NCBI RefSeq assembly: GCF_004522235.1
Contig: NZ_SDLT01000009.1
Location: 62,001 to 126,000, forward strand
Direction: 5' to 3'
From: Amycolatopsis nivea
Lineage (GTDB): Bacteria; Actinomycetota; Actinomycetes; Mycobacteriales; Pseudonocardiaceae
DNA: 64,000 bases
Positions 35,580 to 42,745 of the stretch are shown piece by piece. Within the stretch, counting starts at the first letter, position 1. Each line of letters begins with the position of its first letter. The notes under the pieces were generated by a model. That model saw only the letters and a list, made by a program, of their open reading frames with translations, was not told the origin of the DNA and did no database searches. The position numbers were made by a program, and so were the translations under genes.

Positions 35580-36188
35580 ATGCCCGAGCAGCCGCGAGTG
35601 GTGCTGCTGAAACCGCTGGTCACGTCGCCGCTGATTGACGTCGGCGAGTTCTCCTACTACGACGACCCGGACGAGCCGACCGCCTTCGAGACTCGCAACG
35701 TGCTGTACCACTACGGGCCGGAGAGGCTCGTGATCGGCAAGTACTGCGCGCTCGGCGAGGGCGTGCGGTTCATCATGAACGGCGCGAACCACCGGATGGA
35801 CGGGCCGTCGACGTTCCCGTTCCCGATCATGGGCGGCGACTGGGCCGAGCACTTCGACGCCATCACCGGCCTGCCCGGCCGCGGCGACACGCTGCTGGGC
35901 AACGACGTCTGGCTCGGCTACCGGGCGATGGTCATGCCGGGCGTCCGCATCGGACACGGCGCGATCGTCGCGTCCGGGGCGGTCGTGGTCGACGACGTGC
36001 CCGACTACGGCATCGTCGGCGGCAACCCGGCCAAGCTGATCCGCCGCCGGTATCGCGACGAGGACGTCGAACGACTGTTGGCGATCGCGTGGTGGGACTG
36101 GCCGTTGGACCACCTCACCAAGCACGTCCGCACGGTCATGTCCGGCAGCGTCGACGACCTGGCGAGGGCCGCCGCCGAACTCGCGTAA
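35580..36188 (+). CDS. Hexapeptide-repeat O-acetyltransferase (CatB/Vat-like)
   Basis: 202 residues from the first ATG. Left-handed beta-helix hexapeptide repeats run through LVIGKYCALGEGVRFIMNG, with the catalytic His in NGANHRMDG, and continue in LLGNDVWLGYRAMVMPGV and IGHGAIVASGAVVV. This is the xenobiotic acetyltransferase group (streptogramin or chloramphenicol type), trimeric with acetyl-CoA. Many chromosomal members have unknown acceptors, so resistance is not implied. A start ten codons upstream at an ATT triplet is favoured by the ribosome site but is not certain. It follows the repeat island directly. Confidence 0.9.
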   Translation: MPEQPRVVLLKPLVTSPLIDVGEFSYYDDPDEPTAFETRNVLYHYGPERLVIGKYCALGEGVRFIMNGANHRMDGPSTFPFPIMGGDWAEHFDAITGLPGRGDTLLGNDVWLGYRAMVMPGVRIGHGAIVASGAVVVDDVPDYGIVGGNPAKLIRRRYRDEDVERLLAIAWWDWPLDHLTKHVRTVMSGSVDDLARAAAELA

Positions 36189-36197
36189 CTCGGTAAC

Positions 36198-37046
36198 GTG
36201 GCAGGCGTGCCGAGTGAGATACCTGAGGAAGTCCGCCGAAGCACCACACTGTTTCTGTCCACAGTGGACTTAGCCGCGCCCGGGTTGGTGACGGGTTTTT
36301 ACCTGGTCGGTTCGGTCTGCTTCGGCGACTTCCACGCCCGCGGCGCCGGGCGCGGACGGCTGAGCACCGCCAGCGACATCGATTTCGTCGCGGTCACTGA
36401 TCGACGTCCGGATCGGGTTGAGATTTCAGCGCTGGCGCAGGCTCATGCCACGACAGTCACCCGGTTTCCGAAGCCGCATTTCGACGGCTCCGTGCTCACC
36501 TGGGCCGATCTCGCCGCCGGGCCCGACGACTGCCCGGACGTTCCGTGCGCACAGGAAAGCCGTTTCACCGAGGCGGGACGAGACGGTCTCAACCCGGTGA
36601 CGTTCTGCGAACTCGCCAGGCGCGGGATCGCGCTGCGCGGACCGGAGCCGTCCGATGTGGACGTTTGGGCGGATCAGGATGCCTTGCGCGCGTTCACTGT
36701 CGACAACCTGAGCAGCTACTGGCGGCCGTGGTGGGAGAAGAACCGGCGCACCAGTGCGTTGTCGCTCGCGCTCGGGATGAGCCCGCTGTTCCCGGTGTGG
36801 GCGGTGCTCGGGGTGAGCCGTCTGCACCATCTCGTCGCCACCGGGGAGCTGACTTCCAAAACTGGCGCAGGACGTTATGCAGCAAGGCAACTCGACCCTC
36901 GCTGGCAGCGCATCATCGCCGAGAGCTTGAGCCTGCGCACTGGTGGTGCGGAAGGTCGACGAAGCTACCGGAACCCCCTGGCCCGGCGACGCGACACGCT
37001 CGCGTTCCTGGACGCCACCATCGACGACGCACTCACCCTGGCCTAG
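36198..37046 (+). CDS. Nucleotidyltransferase, aminoglycoside-adenylyltransferase-like
   Basis: 282 residues. The nucleotidyltransferase metal motif is split as YLVGSVCFGDF and, after an insertion, STASDIDFVAV. A C-terminal helical part (about 140-280, with FCELARRGIALRGPEP) matches the DUF4111-like region of AadA-type enzymes. Compared with AadA (about 260 residues) it has an extra loop between Gly-Ser and Asp-x-Asp. It may adenylylate a small molecule; antibiotic resistance is not shown. Starts at GTG 36198 or GTG 36207 are both possible. Ten bases separate it from the acetyltransferase, suggesting co-transcription. Confidence 0.78.
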   Translation: MAGVPSEIPEEVRRSTTLFLSTVDLAAPGLVTGFYLVGSVCFGDFHARGAGRGRLSTASDIDFVAVTDRRPDRVEISALAQAHATTVTRFPKPHFDGSVLTWADLAAGPDDCPDVPCAQESRFTEAGRDGLNPVTFCELARRGIALRGPEPSDVDVWADQDALRAFTVDNLSSYWRPWWEKNRRTSALSLALGMSPLFPVWAVLGVSRLHHLVATGELTSKTGAGRYAARQLDPRWQRIIAESLSLRTGGAEGRRSYRNPLARRRDTLAFLDATIDDALTLA

Positions 37047-37120
37047 CGCACGAATCGGGCCAGCAATGGCCGGATTTACTTCCTTGCGGCACCGTTCGAG
37101 TCCACTTAGCCTCGTCTCAA

Positions 37121-37150
37121 GCTAGTACAGAACCTGTTACGTGCTAGCAC
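37121..37150. promoter_or_regulatory. Operator-like repeats before the PLP decarboxylase
   Basis: GTGCTAGCAC (37141-37150) is a perfect 10-bp palindrome. GCTAGTAC (37121-37128) and GCTAGCAC (37143-37150) are near-identical half-sites 22 bp apart, about two turns of helix, and end 19 bp before the start codon. Confidence 0.55.
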
Positions 37151-37168
37151 AATCTGGGGAGAGGGCTG

Positions 37169-38599
37169 ATGACGAGCGAGCAGGACCGCGGCGGGGTGGC
37201 GACGGACGCGGAATCGGCGGCGAAGCTGCTGCACGGTGTCGTAGATCAGCTGGTCGAGGGGTGGCGCACGCGGCCGAAGCACCCGGCGAGCCCGGTGACC
37301 GCCGACGCCGCGGAGATCCGCGCCTGGCTCGACAAGTACCCGCTCGAGAGGCCGGAAGACCTTGAACAGGCCGTCCCGGAGGTGCTCGCCGCGCTCGATC
37401 GCTGGACCGTGCACACCGATCACCCGGGGTATTTCGGGCTGTTCAACCCGTCCGCGACCTGGGCAGCAGTCACCGGAGATCTCATCACCGCGGCGGTGAA
37501 TCCGCAGCTTGCCGCGTGGAGCCACGCACCGTTCGCGGTCGAGGCGGAACAGCGGTGCATCGACCTGTTCTCCGCGCGGCTCGGCCTCCCGGCCACCGCG
37601 GGCGGCCATTTCACGAGCGGCGGCGCGGAGGCCAACGCGACCGCGGTGCTGACCGCGCTCACCCACGCGTTTCCCCAGTACAGCACCGGCGGCCTGCGTG
37701 CCCTCGACGCCGCGCCAGTGTTCTACGCCGGTGCGGATTCCCATCTGGCCTGGCTGAAAATCGCCCACGCCGCCGGTCTCGGCCGCGACGCGTGCCGACT
37801 GGTGCCGTCCGACGCAAGCGGCCGGATGGACGTCGCCGCACTCGAAGCCTTGCTCGCCGAAGACCGGCGGGACGGCAAGGCGCCGTTCCTCGTCGTCGCC
37901 ACGGCCGGGACCACCGGGGCGGGAATGATCGACCCGCTGCCGCGCATCGCCGATCTCGCACACGACGCCGGGCTGCGGTTCCATGTAGACGCGGCCTGGG
38001 GCGGAGCCGTCTGCCTGTCGGATCGGCTGCGCGGCGTGCTGACCGGCATCGAACGCGCGGACACGATCACCGTCGACGCGCATAAGTGGCTGTCAGTGCC
38101 GATGGGCGCGGGGATGTTCTTCACCCGCGACCGAGCCGAGCTGAATTCGTCGTTCACCGTGTCGACCTCGTATATGCCGGGCCAAGTCGACGACACTGCC
38201 GACCCGTACACGACGAGCAATCAATGGTCGCGGCGGTTCATCGGACTGAAGCTGTGGCTGAGTCTGCTGGCATACGGAGTTTCCGGCTACGGCACCCAGA
38301 TCGAACACGACGCGGCGCTCGGGCAGGAGTTGCGGGATCAGCTCACGGGCGCGGGTTGGCTCGCCATCAACGACACTCCGCTGCCGATCGTCTGCGTGAC
38401 GCGCGCGGACGCACCCGCCGATCCGACGGAATCCTGGCAGTGGCACAGCGACCTCGCGGACCGGGTCAACGCCACCGGCTCCGCGTGGGTGAGCCCAGTC
38501 CGCGTCGCGGGACGACCGGCGTTGCGGGTGTGCGTCATCAGTTGGCGCACGCGAACCGAGGACATCGTGCGGCTGCGCGAGCTTCTGGACCGGGTCTGA
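37169..38599 (+). CDS. PLP-dependent group II amino-acid decarboxylase-like protein
   Basis: 476 residues related to aromatic-amino-acid and glutamate decarboxylases. HFTSGGAEANATAVLTAL binds the phosphate, VVATAGTTGAGMIDPL and HVDAAWGG provide the Asp contact, and the PLP lysine is in TVDAHKWLSVPMG. The N-terminal PGYFGLFNPSATWAAVTGD is typical. It is preceded by operator-like repeats and has no partner gene. Decarboxylase substrate, or even decarboxylation rather than aldehyde synthesis, cannot be decided. A second family member lies at 45065-46474 but is only distantly similar. Confidence 0.9.
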   Translation: MTSEQDRGGVATDAESAAKLLHGVVDQLVEGWRTRPKHPASPVTADAAEIRAWLDKYPLERPEDLEQAVPEVLAALDRWTVHTDHPGYFGLFNPSATWAAVTGDLITAAVNPQLAAWSHAPFAVEAEQRCIDLFSARLGLPATAGGHFTSGGAEANATAVLTALTHAFPQYSTGGLRALDAAPVFYAGADSHLAWLKIAHAAGLGRDACRLVPSDASGRMDVAALEALLAEDRRDGKAPFLVVATAGTTGAGMIDPLPRIADLAHDAGLRFHVDAAWGGAVCLSDRLRGVLTGIERADTITVDAHKWLSVPMGAGMFFTRDRAELNSSFTVSTSYMPGQVDDTADPYTTSNQWSRRFIGLKLWLSLLAYGVSGYGTQIEHDAALGQELRDQLTGAGWLAINDTPLPIVCVTRADAPADPTESWQWHSDLADRVNATGSAWVSPVRVAGRPALRVCVISWRTRTEDIVRLRELLDRV

Positions 38600-38802
38600 G
38601 CGCGATCGGCGCCACCGTGCTGAAGGAGGCCGAAGGAAACCCACCCAGGACTACGCCGATCCGGCCAGGCATCCCCTCAGCCTGTGCTGGCTGGTCGCCG
38701 AGCAGCCAGACCGAGTAACCGCGCCCACCGGACAGCGCCGCCTCCTCGATCGGGCCAGTCACCCGTCTGCACTAGGACGATCCCGTGGTCACCGTGCTGC
38801 GG

Positions 38803-38833
38803 TTGACCTTCAAGCTGCTTGAACCCCGATGAT
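38803..38833 (+). promoter_or_regulatory. MerR-type promoter with 19-bp spacer
   Basis: TTGACC (38803-38808) and GATGAT (38828-38833) are separated by exactly 19 bp, the overlong spacing typical of MerR-controlled promoters. The spacer starts with the perfect inverted repeat TTCAAG-CTG-CTTGAA (38809-38823). The expected transcription start falls at about 38840, the first base of the regulator's GTG codon, so the mRNA is probably leaderless. Confidence 0.75.
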
Positions 38834-38839
38834 GGGCGG

Positions 38840-39868
38840 GTGCCCGACCTGCTGACCATCGGAGCGTTCGCCCGCCGCTGCGGCCTCACCGCCAGCGCGC
38901 TGCGCTTCTACGCCGATTCCGGACTCGTGCGCCCGATCCGGGTCGACGAGGAATCCGGCTATCGCTACTACTCCCCCGGCCAGGTCTCGGCCGCCCTGCT
39001 CGTCCGGCGGTTGCGGGAGATCGGCCTGCCGCTGGAGCGAGTCAGCGCGGTCCTCGCCGCCGACCCGGCCGAAGCGTCGCGGATCATCGACGACCACGTC
39101 GCCGGGTTGGTATCTCAGGTGCACCAGGCCCGGGAAACCGCCGCGGCGGTAAAGGCGACGCTGTGCACCCCGGCACCGGCACCGTCGGTCCGGCTCACCG
39201 GCCCGGTCTTCACCGCCGCCGTCGAGCAGGTGCTGACCGCGACGACGCAGGACCTCCCCGTGCTGAATGGCGTGCACCTGGAGGTCTCCCCAGAGGCGAT
39301 CGTGCTCACCGCCACCGACCGGTACCGCCTCTCGACCCGCACCCTCGTCCCAGCCGAACCAAGCACCTCCACCTGGACCGCGACCGTCGACGCCGACGAC
39401 CTGCGGGTAGCAATGCCGTGGACGCGCCGGCAACACGAACTCCACCTGAGCCTCCACGCCGACGAGATCTCCTTCCAGGGCGACGCCGTACGAACGTGCC
39501 GCACGCTCACCGACGACTTCCCCGACTACCGCCTGATGCTCGCGTCATTGCCAGAAGTCCTTACGAGGGCGGTGATATCTCGCAACCCGCTCGTGGCATG
39601 TCTAGAGCGCCAATGCACCCCGCAGATCCAACTGGACCTCTCCGCCACCGCCGTCACAGTCGGCACCGAAGCAATCCCCGCGGACGTCACCGGCCCGCCG
39701 ATCTCGCTCTCGTTCGCCGTGAGCACGCTGCACCCGGCGATCAGCACCGCCGTCGGCCCGGACGTGATGCTGGACGTCGCGGGCTCGCACCTGCCAGTCG
39801 TCGTGCGCTCCGCCGACGACGGCGACCTGACCACCCTCGCCATGCCAGTGAAAGGACCTGCCGAATGA
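38840..39868 (+). CDS. MerR regulator fused to DNA polymerase beta-clamp domains
   Basis: 342 residues. Residues 1-70 are a MerR winged helix (LLTIGAFARRCGLTASALRFYADSGLV, read across the turn, then YRYYSPGQ) followed by a short coiled segment. From about 110 to the end the protein matches domains 2 and 3 of the sliding clamp DnaN: PVLNGVHLE, LTATDRYRLSTRTL, DDFPDYRLML and the C-terminal GDLTTLAMPVKG. Domain 1 of the clamp is missing. The GTG start at 38840 fits the promoter position; a TTG at 38819 is unlikely because it lies in the operator. Its stop overlaps the next gene (ATGA). Such fusions exist in actinobacteria, but what the clamp part senses is, to my knowledge, unknown. Confidence 0.88.
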   Translation: MPDLLTIGAFARRCGLTASALRFYADSGLVRPIRVDEESGYRYYSPGQVSAALLVRRLREIGLPLERVSAVLAADPAEASRIIDDHVAGLVSQVHQARETAAAVKATLCTPAPAPSVRLTGPVFTAAVEQVLTATTQDLPVLNGVHLEVSPEAIVLTATDRYRLSTRTLVPAEPSTSTWTATVDADDLRVAMPWTRRQHELHLSLHADEISFQGDAVRTCRTLTDDFPDYRLMLASLPEVLTRAVISRNPLVACLERQCTPQIQLDLSATAVTVGTEAIPADVTGPPISLSFAVSTLHPAISTAVGPDVMLDVAGSHLPVVVRSADDGDLTTLAMPVKGPAE

Positions 39869-40350
39869 CGGACACGATGGCCGAGATCACCGCCGCAGTC
39901 ACGCAAGGCCGAGCGGGCGCGCCGGATGCCGCGCGGGCGCGTCTGCAGGAACTGTGGGACGAACTCGGCCCGGGCGGCGATCCGTTCTACCGCTGCGTTC
40001 TCGCGCACTACCAAGCAGATCTGTTCGCTGACCCGGCAGAGGCACTGGTCTGGGATGTCAGAGCCCTGGACGCCGCCGCGACGGTCACCGACGAGCACGT
40101 CCAATCCCACGACGCCGGGCTCCGGATCGCGGGCTTCTACCCGTCACTGCACCTGAACTTGGCCGACAACTTCCGCCGCCTGGGCTCGTTCTCCGCAGCG
40201 GCGGAACAGCTCGCCGCAGCGCGAGCATGTCAGGACGCACTGGCCGACGACGGATACGGCGCGATGATCCGCCAGGCGATCGACGGCGTTGCGGATGCGA
40301 TTGAGCGCCGGTCCACCGAACGACGCGCTACGGCGCCGGGGGTCGGATAG
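39865..40350 (+). CDS. Small helical protein coupled to the MerR-clamp regulator
   Basis: 161 residues, no membrane helix. It is Ala- and Leu-rich with regularly spaced helical segments (QELWDELGPGGDPFYRCVLAHYQADL, in parts; FRRLGSFSAAAEQLAAARACQ) that resemble tetratricopeptide repeats. Translation is coupled to the MerR-clamp gene by a 4-base overlap, implying a joint function, for example as a binding partner. I do not recognise a family with known activity. Confidence 0.78.
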   Translation: MTDTMAEITAAVTQGRAGAPDAARARLQELWDELGPGGDPFYRCVLAHYQADLFADPAEALVWDVRALDAAATVTDEHVQSHDAGLRIAGFYPSLHLNLADNFRRLGSFSAAAEQLAAARACQDALADDGYGAMIRQAIDGVADAIERRSTERRATAPGVG

Positions 40351-40418
40351 GCGGGACAAGGCTCGGCGGATGGGTCCGGGCGGTTGCCGCGCAGGGGACG
40401 CCGCAACCGCCCGGAGGT

Positions 40419-40661
40419 CTAGCGGAGGTCGCGGACCAGTGCGCCCACGATCGCGTCCATCCGGTCTGACTGGGCCGCCGAATATTCTGCTGTGTCACTG
40501 AACACGATGACCGAGCGTTTTCCGTCACTGCGCTGCGGAAGTCGTGGCCGCTGGTGGTTTCGCTGCAGCAGTCGCCGGATGGTGATCTTGCGGGATTGGA
40601 TGGGTTTGGCGGAGCACGCGGCGGCGGATGCGGTGGGTGCTCCGCCAAGGTTGCGGTCCAA
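40419..40661 (-). CDS. Doubtful small ORF before the racemase operon end
   Basis: 80 codons from a TTG; the second half (DGKRSVIVFSDTAEYSAAQSDRMDAIVGALVRDLR, seen in parts) looks protein-like, with an amphipathic C-terminal helix. The only good ribosome site, AAGGAG, precedes an ATG at 40673 in a different frame that would give a 113-residue proline-rich product ending at 40328. A frameshift between the two is possible. Nothing else is visible in 40351-40692. I do not recognise either product. Confidence 0.3.
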   Translation of the reverse strand: MDRNLGGAPTASAAACSAKPIQSRKITIRRLLQRNHQRPRLPQRSDGKRSVIVFSDTAEYSAAQSDRMDAIVGALVRDLR

Positions 40662-40692
40662 GCTCGCATGTCGTCTCCTTCTGCTGGAATCG

Positions 40693-41802
40693 TCAGCCTG
40701 CGAAGAGGGTTTGCGAAGCCACGGTGTGCTTGCGCAGCGCGAGCAGATCGACAGCGACGCCGCCGCCCGGGCCGTCTGGAATGGACAGACAGCCGTCTTC
40801 TAGCTCGAACGGCGCAGTGAGATCGGTGGCGTAGTAACGGCTCGACGCTGAGATATCGTTCGGCAGCACGAAACCCGGCAGTGCGGCTAGGGCGAGGTTC
40901 TGCGCGCGGCCGATGCCGGTTTCCAGCATTCCGCCGCACCACACCGGGATTCCGTGTGCGGCACACACGTCGTGGATTCGTCGTGCTTCGAGGTATCCGC
41001 CGACGCGGCTGGGTTTGATGTTGATGATCCGGCACGCTCCCAACCGGATCGCGAACGCGGCGTCGCGGGCGGAGCAGATCGACTCGTCCAGGCAGATCGG
41101 GGTCCGCAGGAGTTTCGCGAGTTCGACGTGTCCGCCGAGGTCGTCCGCGGCGAGTGGTTGTTCTAGCTGGACCAGGCTGAACTCGTCCAGGCGGCGCAGA
41201 TGGTCCGCGTCGGACAGGGAGTAGGCGGTGTTCGCGTCGGCCTGCAGCAGCAGGTCTGGGCCGAACTCGGCGCGGACGGCGCGTATTGGTTCGAGGTCCC
41301 AGCCGGGTTCGATCTTCAGCTTGATCCGGACGTATCCCTCGGCCAGATAACCGGCGACGGTGTCGATCAATTCCGGCACGGTGTCGGTGATTCCGACGGA
41401 AACTCCGGCCGGGATCCGGTCGCGCACGCCGCCGAGGTAGGTCGACAACGGCATCGCGTAGGCGCGGCATTCCGCGTCGAGGATGGCGGTTTCGAGCAGG
41501 GCTTTCGCCAGCGGGTTTCCCTTGACCGGGGCCATCGCACCCGCGACCCGGGCGGCGGTCAGCTGCGGCAGGGCGGTGACGCGCGGGACGAGATGATCGC
41601 GCAGGATCTGTTCGGCTCCAGCGGCGAACTCCGGGCTGTACACCGGTTCCGGGTCGCCGCCGAATTCTGCCCAGCCCTCGCTGACGTCGGTCACCACGTG
41701 CAGCAGGAGTGTGTTGCGTTCGGTGTCCACTGAGCACGAAGTCCGGAATGGACGGACGAGGGGGAGGCTGACTTCGATCAGATCGATCCGTTCGATTTTC
41801 AC
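40693..41802 (-). CDS. Enolase-superfamily N-acylamino-acid racemase / o-succinylbenzoate synthase
   Basis: 369 residues, close to the 368 of the Amycolatopsis N-acylamino-acid racemase. The two catalytic lysines are in YVRIKLKIEPGWD (second Lys of KxK) and in IINIKPSRVGG, and metal ligands are in LLLQADANTAY, VQLEQPL and CLDESI. WCGGMLETGIGRAQN is typical of this branch. It inverts N-acyl or N-succinyl amino acids and often also has o-succinylbenzoate synthase activity. The GTG start overlaps the GNAT stop (GTGA). With that GNAT it fits the known D-to-L amino acid conversion route; no menaquinone gene is nearby. Confidence 0.9.
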   Translation of the reverse strand: MKIERIDLIEVSLPLVRPFRTSCSVDTERNTLLLHVVTDVSEGWAEFGGDPEPVYSPEFAAGAEQILRDHLVPRVTALPQLTAARVAGAMAPVKGNPLAKALLETAILDAECRAYAMPLSTYLGGVRDRIPAGVSVGITDTVPELIDTVAGYLAEGYVRIKLKIEPGWDLEPIRAVRAEFGPDLLLQADANTAYSLSDADHLRRLDEFSLVQLEQPLAADDLGGHVELAKLLRTPICLDESICSARDAAFAIRLGACRIINIKPSRVGGYLEARRIHDVCAAHGIPVWCGGMLETGIGRAQNLALAALPGFVLPNDISASSRYYATDLTAPFELEDGCLSIPDGPGGGVAVDLLALRKHTVASQTLFAG

Positions 41803-42653
41803 GCCCGCTTCCCTTCGGTCAGGTGGTACCACCCGGAACGGCTGAACCCGGTGGCTGTGTAACCGTCGGCGAACAATGGGACGAGCGCCTCGCGGATCGC
41901 GTAGCGCCACTCCGCGCCGAGGCGCGCGTTCAACCGGCGGAGGCCCACGATGTCGGACGGGACCCGGCACCAATAGCCGGAACCGTCGCGGGCCAGGAAC
42001 GGTTCGCCGTCGGGGGCGCGGCGCGGGTCGACGTCCACAGTGGTCAAGTCCGGACCCGGAAGCTGGGCCGGATTCGGGTCCCGCAGCGGCCACACCGCGG
42101 TGAAGCGGTCGGTTTCGTCCGCGGCGTTGACGCCGTCTTCGATCTTGCCGTAGAAGTCCACTGTGTACTCGGTTCCGCGTGCGCCGAGTTTCGCCAGGTT
42201 GAAGTGCGCGTTGCGGCTCACCAGCGGGTCGAAGGTCCAGACCATGGTTTCCGCACCCTGATCGAGCGCCCACACCCGCTGCGCCTGCTTCAACGCGAAA
42301 CCCACGCCGCGGTCGCTCGCGCGCGCGGCGGCGATCAGGGAGTAGACCGCGCGGGTCACCGGCGGGCAGAAAATCAGCCCGGAGGCGGCGACAATGCCGT
42401 CGTCGTCCGCCGCGTAATGCACCGCACCGCCCGCGTGGACGACGGCGCGCAGGGCGTCCGCGCCGAACGGGGCGTGGGATTCCGGCGTCTGCCAGACCTG
42501 GGCGAGGAATCGCGACACCGCTTCGAGCGTCCGGACGTCGTCGGCGAGCCGGACCCGGACGCCCGCCCGGTTCGCGGCGCGCAGGGCGGTCGAGACGGCT
42601 GTGTCCGGGGCCGGAGGGAGTACGGTCGCTGGTGCGCCTGGTGGAACGTGCAT
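41799..42653 (-). CDS. GNAT N-acyltransferase partner of the racemase (COG3375-like)
   Basis: 284 residues, longer than a simple GNAT domain. A GNAT-like core is seen in VVHAGGAVHYAADDDGIVAASG, in parts, and in SDRGVGFALKQAQRVWALDQG, where the acetyl-CoA loop would lie; a C-terminal extension of about 120 residues follows. Proteins of this type sit beside N-succinylamino-acid racemases in Geobacillus and relatives and add a succinyl group to D-amino acids. Coupling to the racemase by a GTGA overlap supports that role. The M20 hydrolase needed for the last step is not in this window. Confidence 0.82.
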   Translation of the reverse strand: MHVPPGAPATVLPPAPDTAVSTALRAANRAGVRVRLADDVRTLEAVSRFLAQVWQTPESHAPFGADALRAVVHAGGAVHYAADDDGIVAASGLIFCPPVTRAVYSLIAAARASDRGVGFALKQAQRVWALDQGAETMVWTFDPLVSRNAHFNLAKLGARGTEYTVDFYGKIEDGVNAADETDRFTAVWPLRDPNPAQLPGPDLTTVDVDPRRAPDGEPFLARDGSGYWCRVPSDIVGLRRLNARLGAEWRYAIREALVPLFADGYTATGFSRSGWYHLTEGKRA

Positions 42654-42745
42654 GCTGACAGCCTCGCGGCCGGATCGTCCGGGTGCGTGCAGTGCTGGTC
42701 CAGAGATTCCGCGGATGTTTTGTGCGTCTGGCTAAAGAGGTGACG

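Noticed and set aside
34704-35623. Open frames on the minus strand through the second repeat island
   Set aside because: All three frames are open because the repeats lack minus-strand stops; products are Gly/Ser/Arg repeats with no start signals, and one frame runs antisense into a real gene.
36198-37046. Confirmed streptomycin/spectinomycin resistance gene
   Set aside because: Only the general nucleotidyltransferase motif and a similar C-terminal region are visible; the spacing of catalytic motifs differs from AadA.
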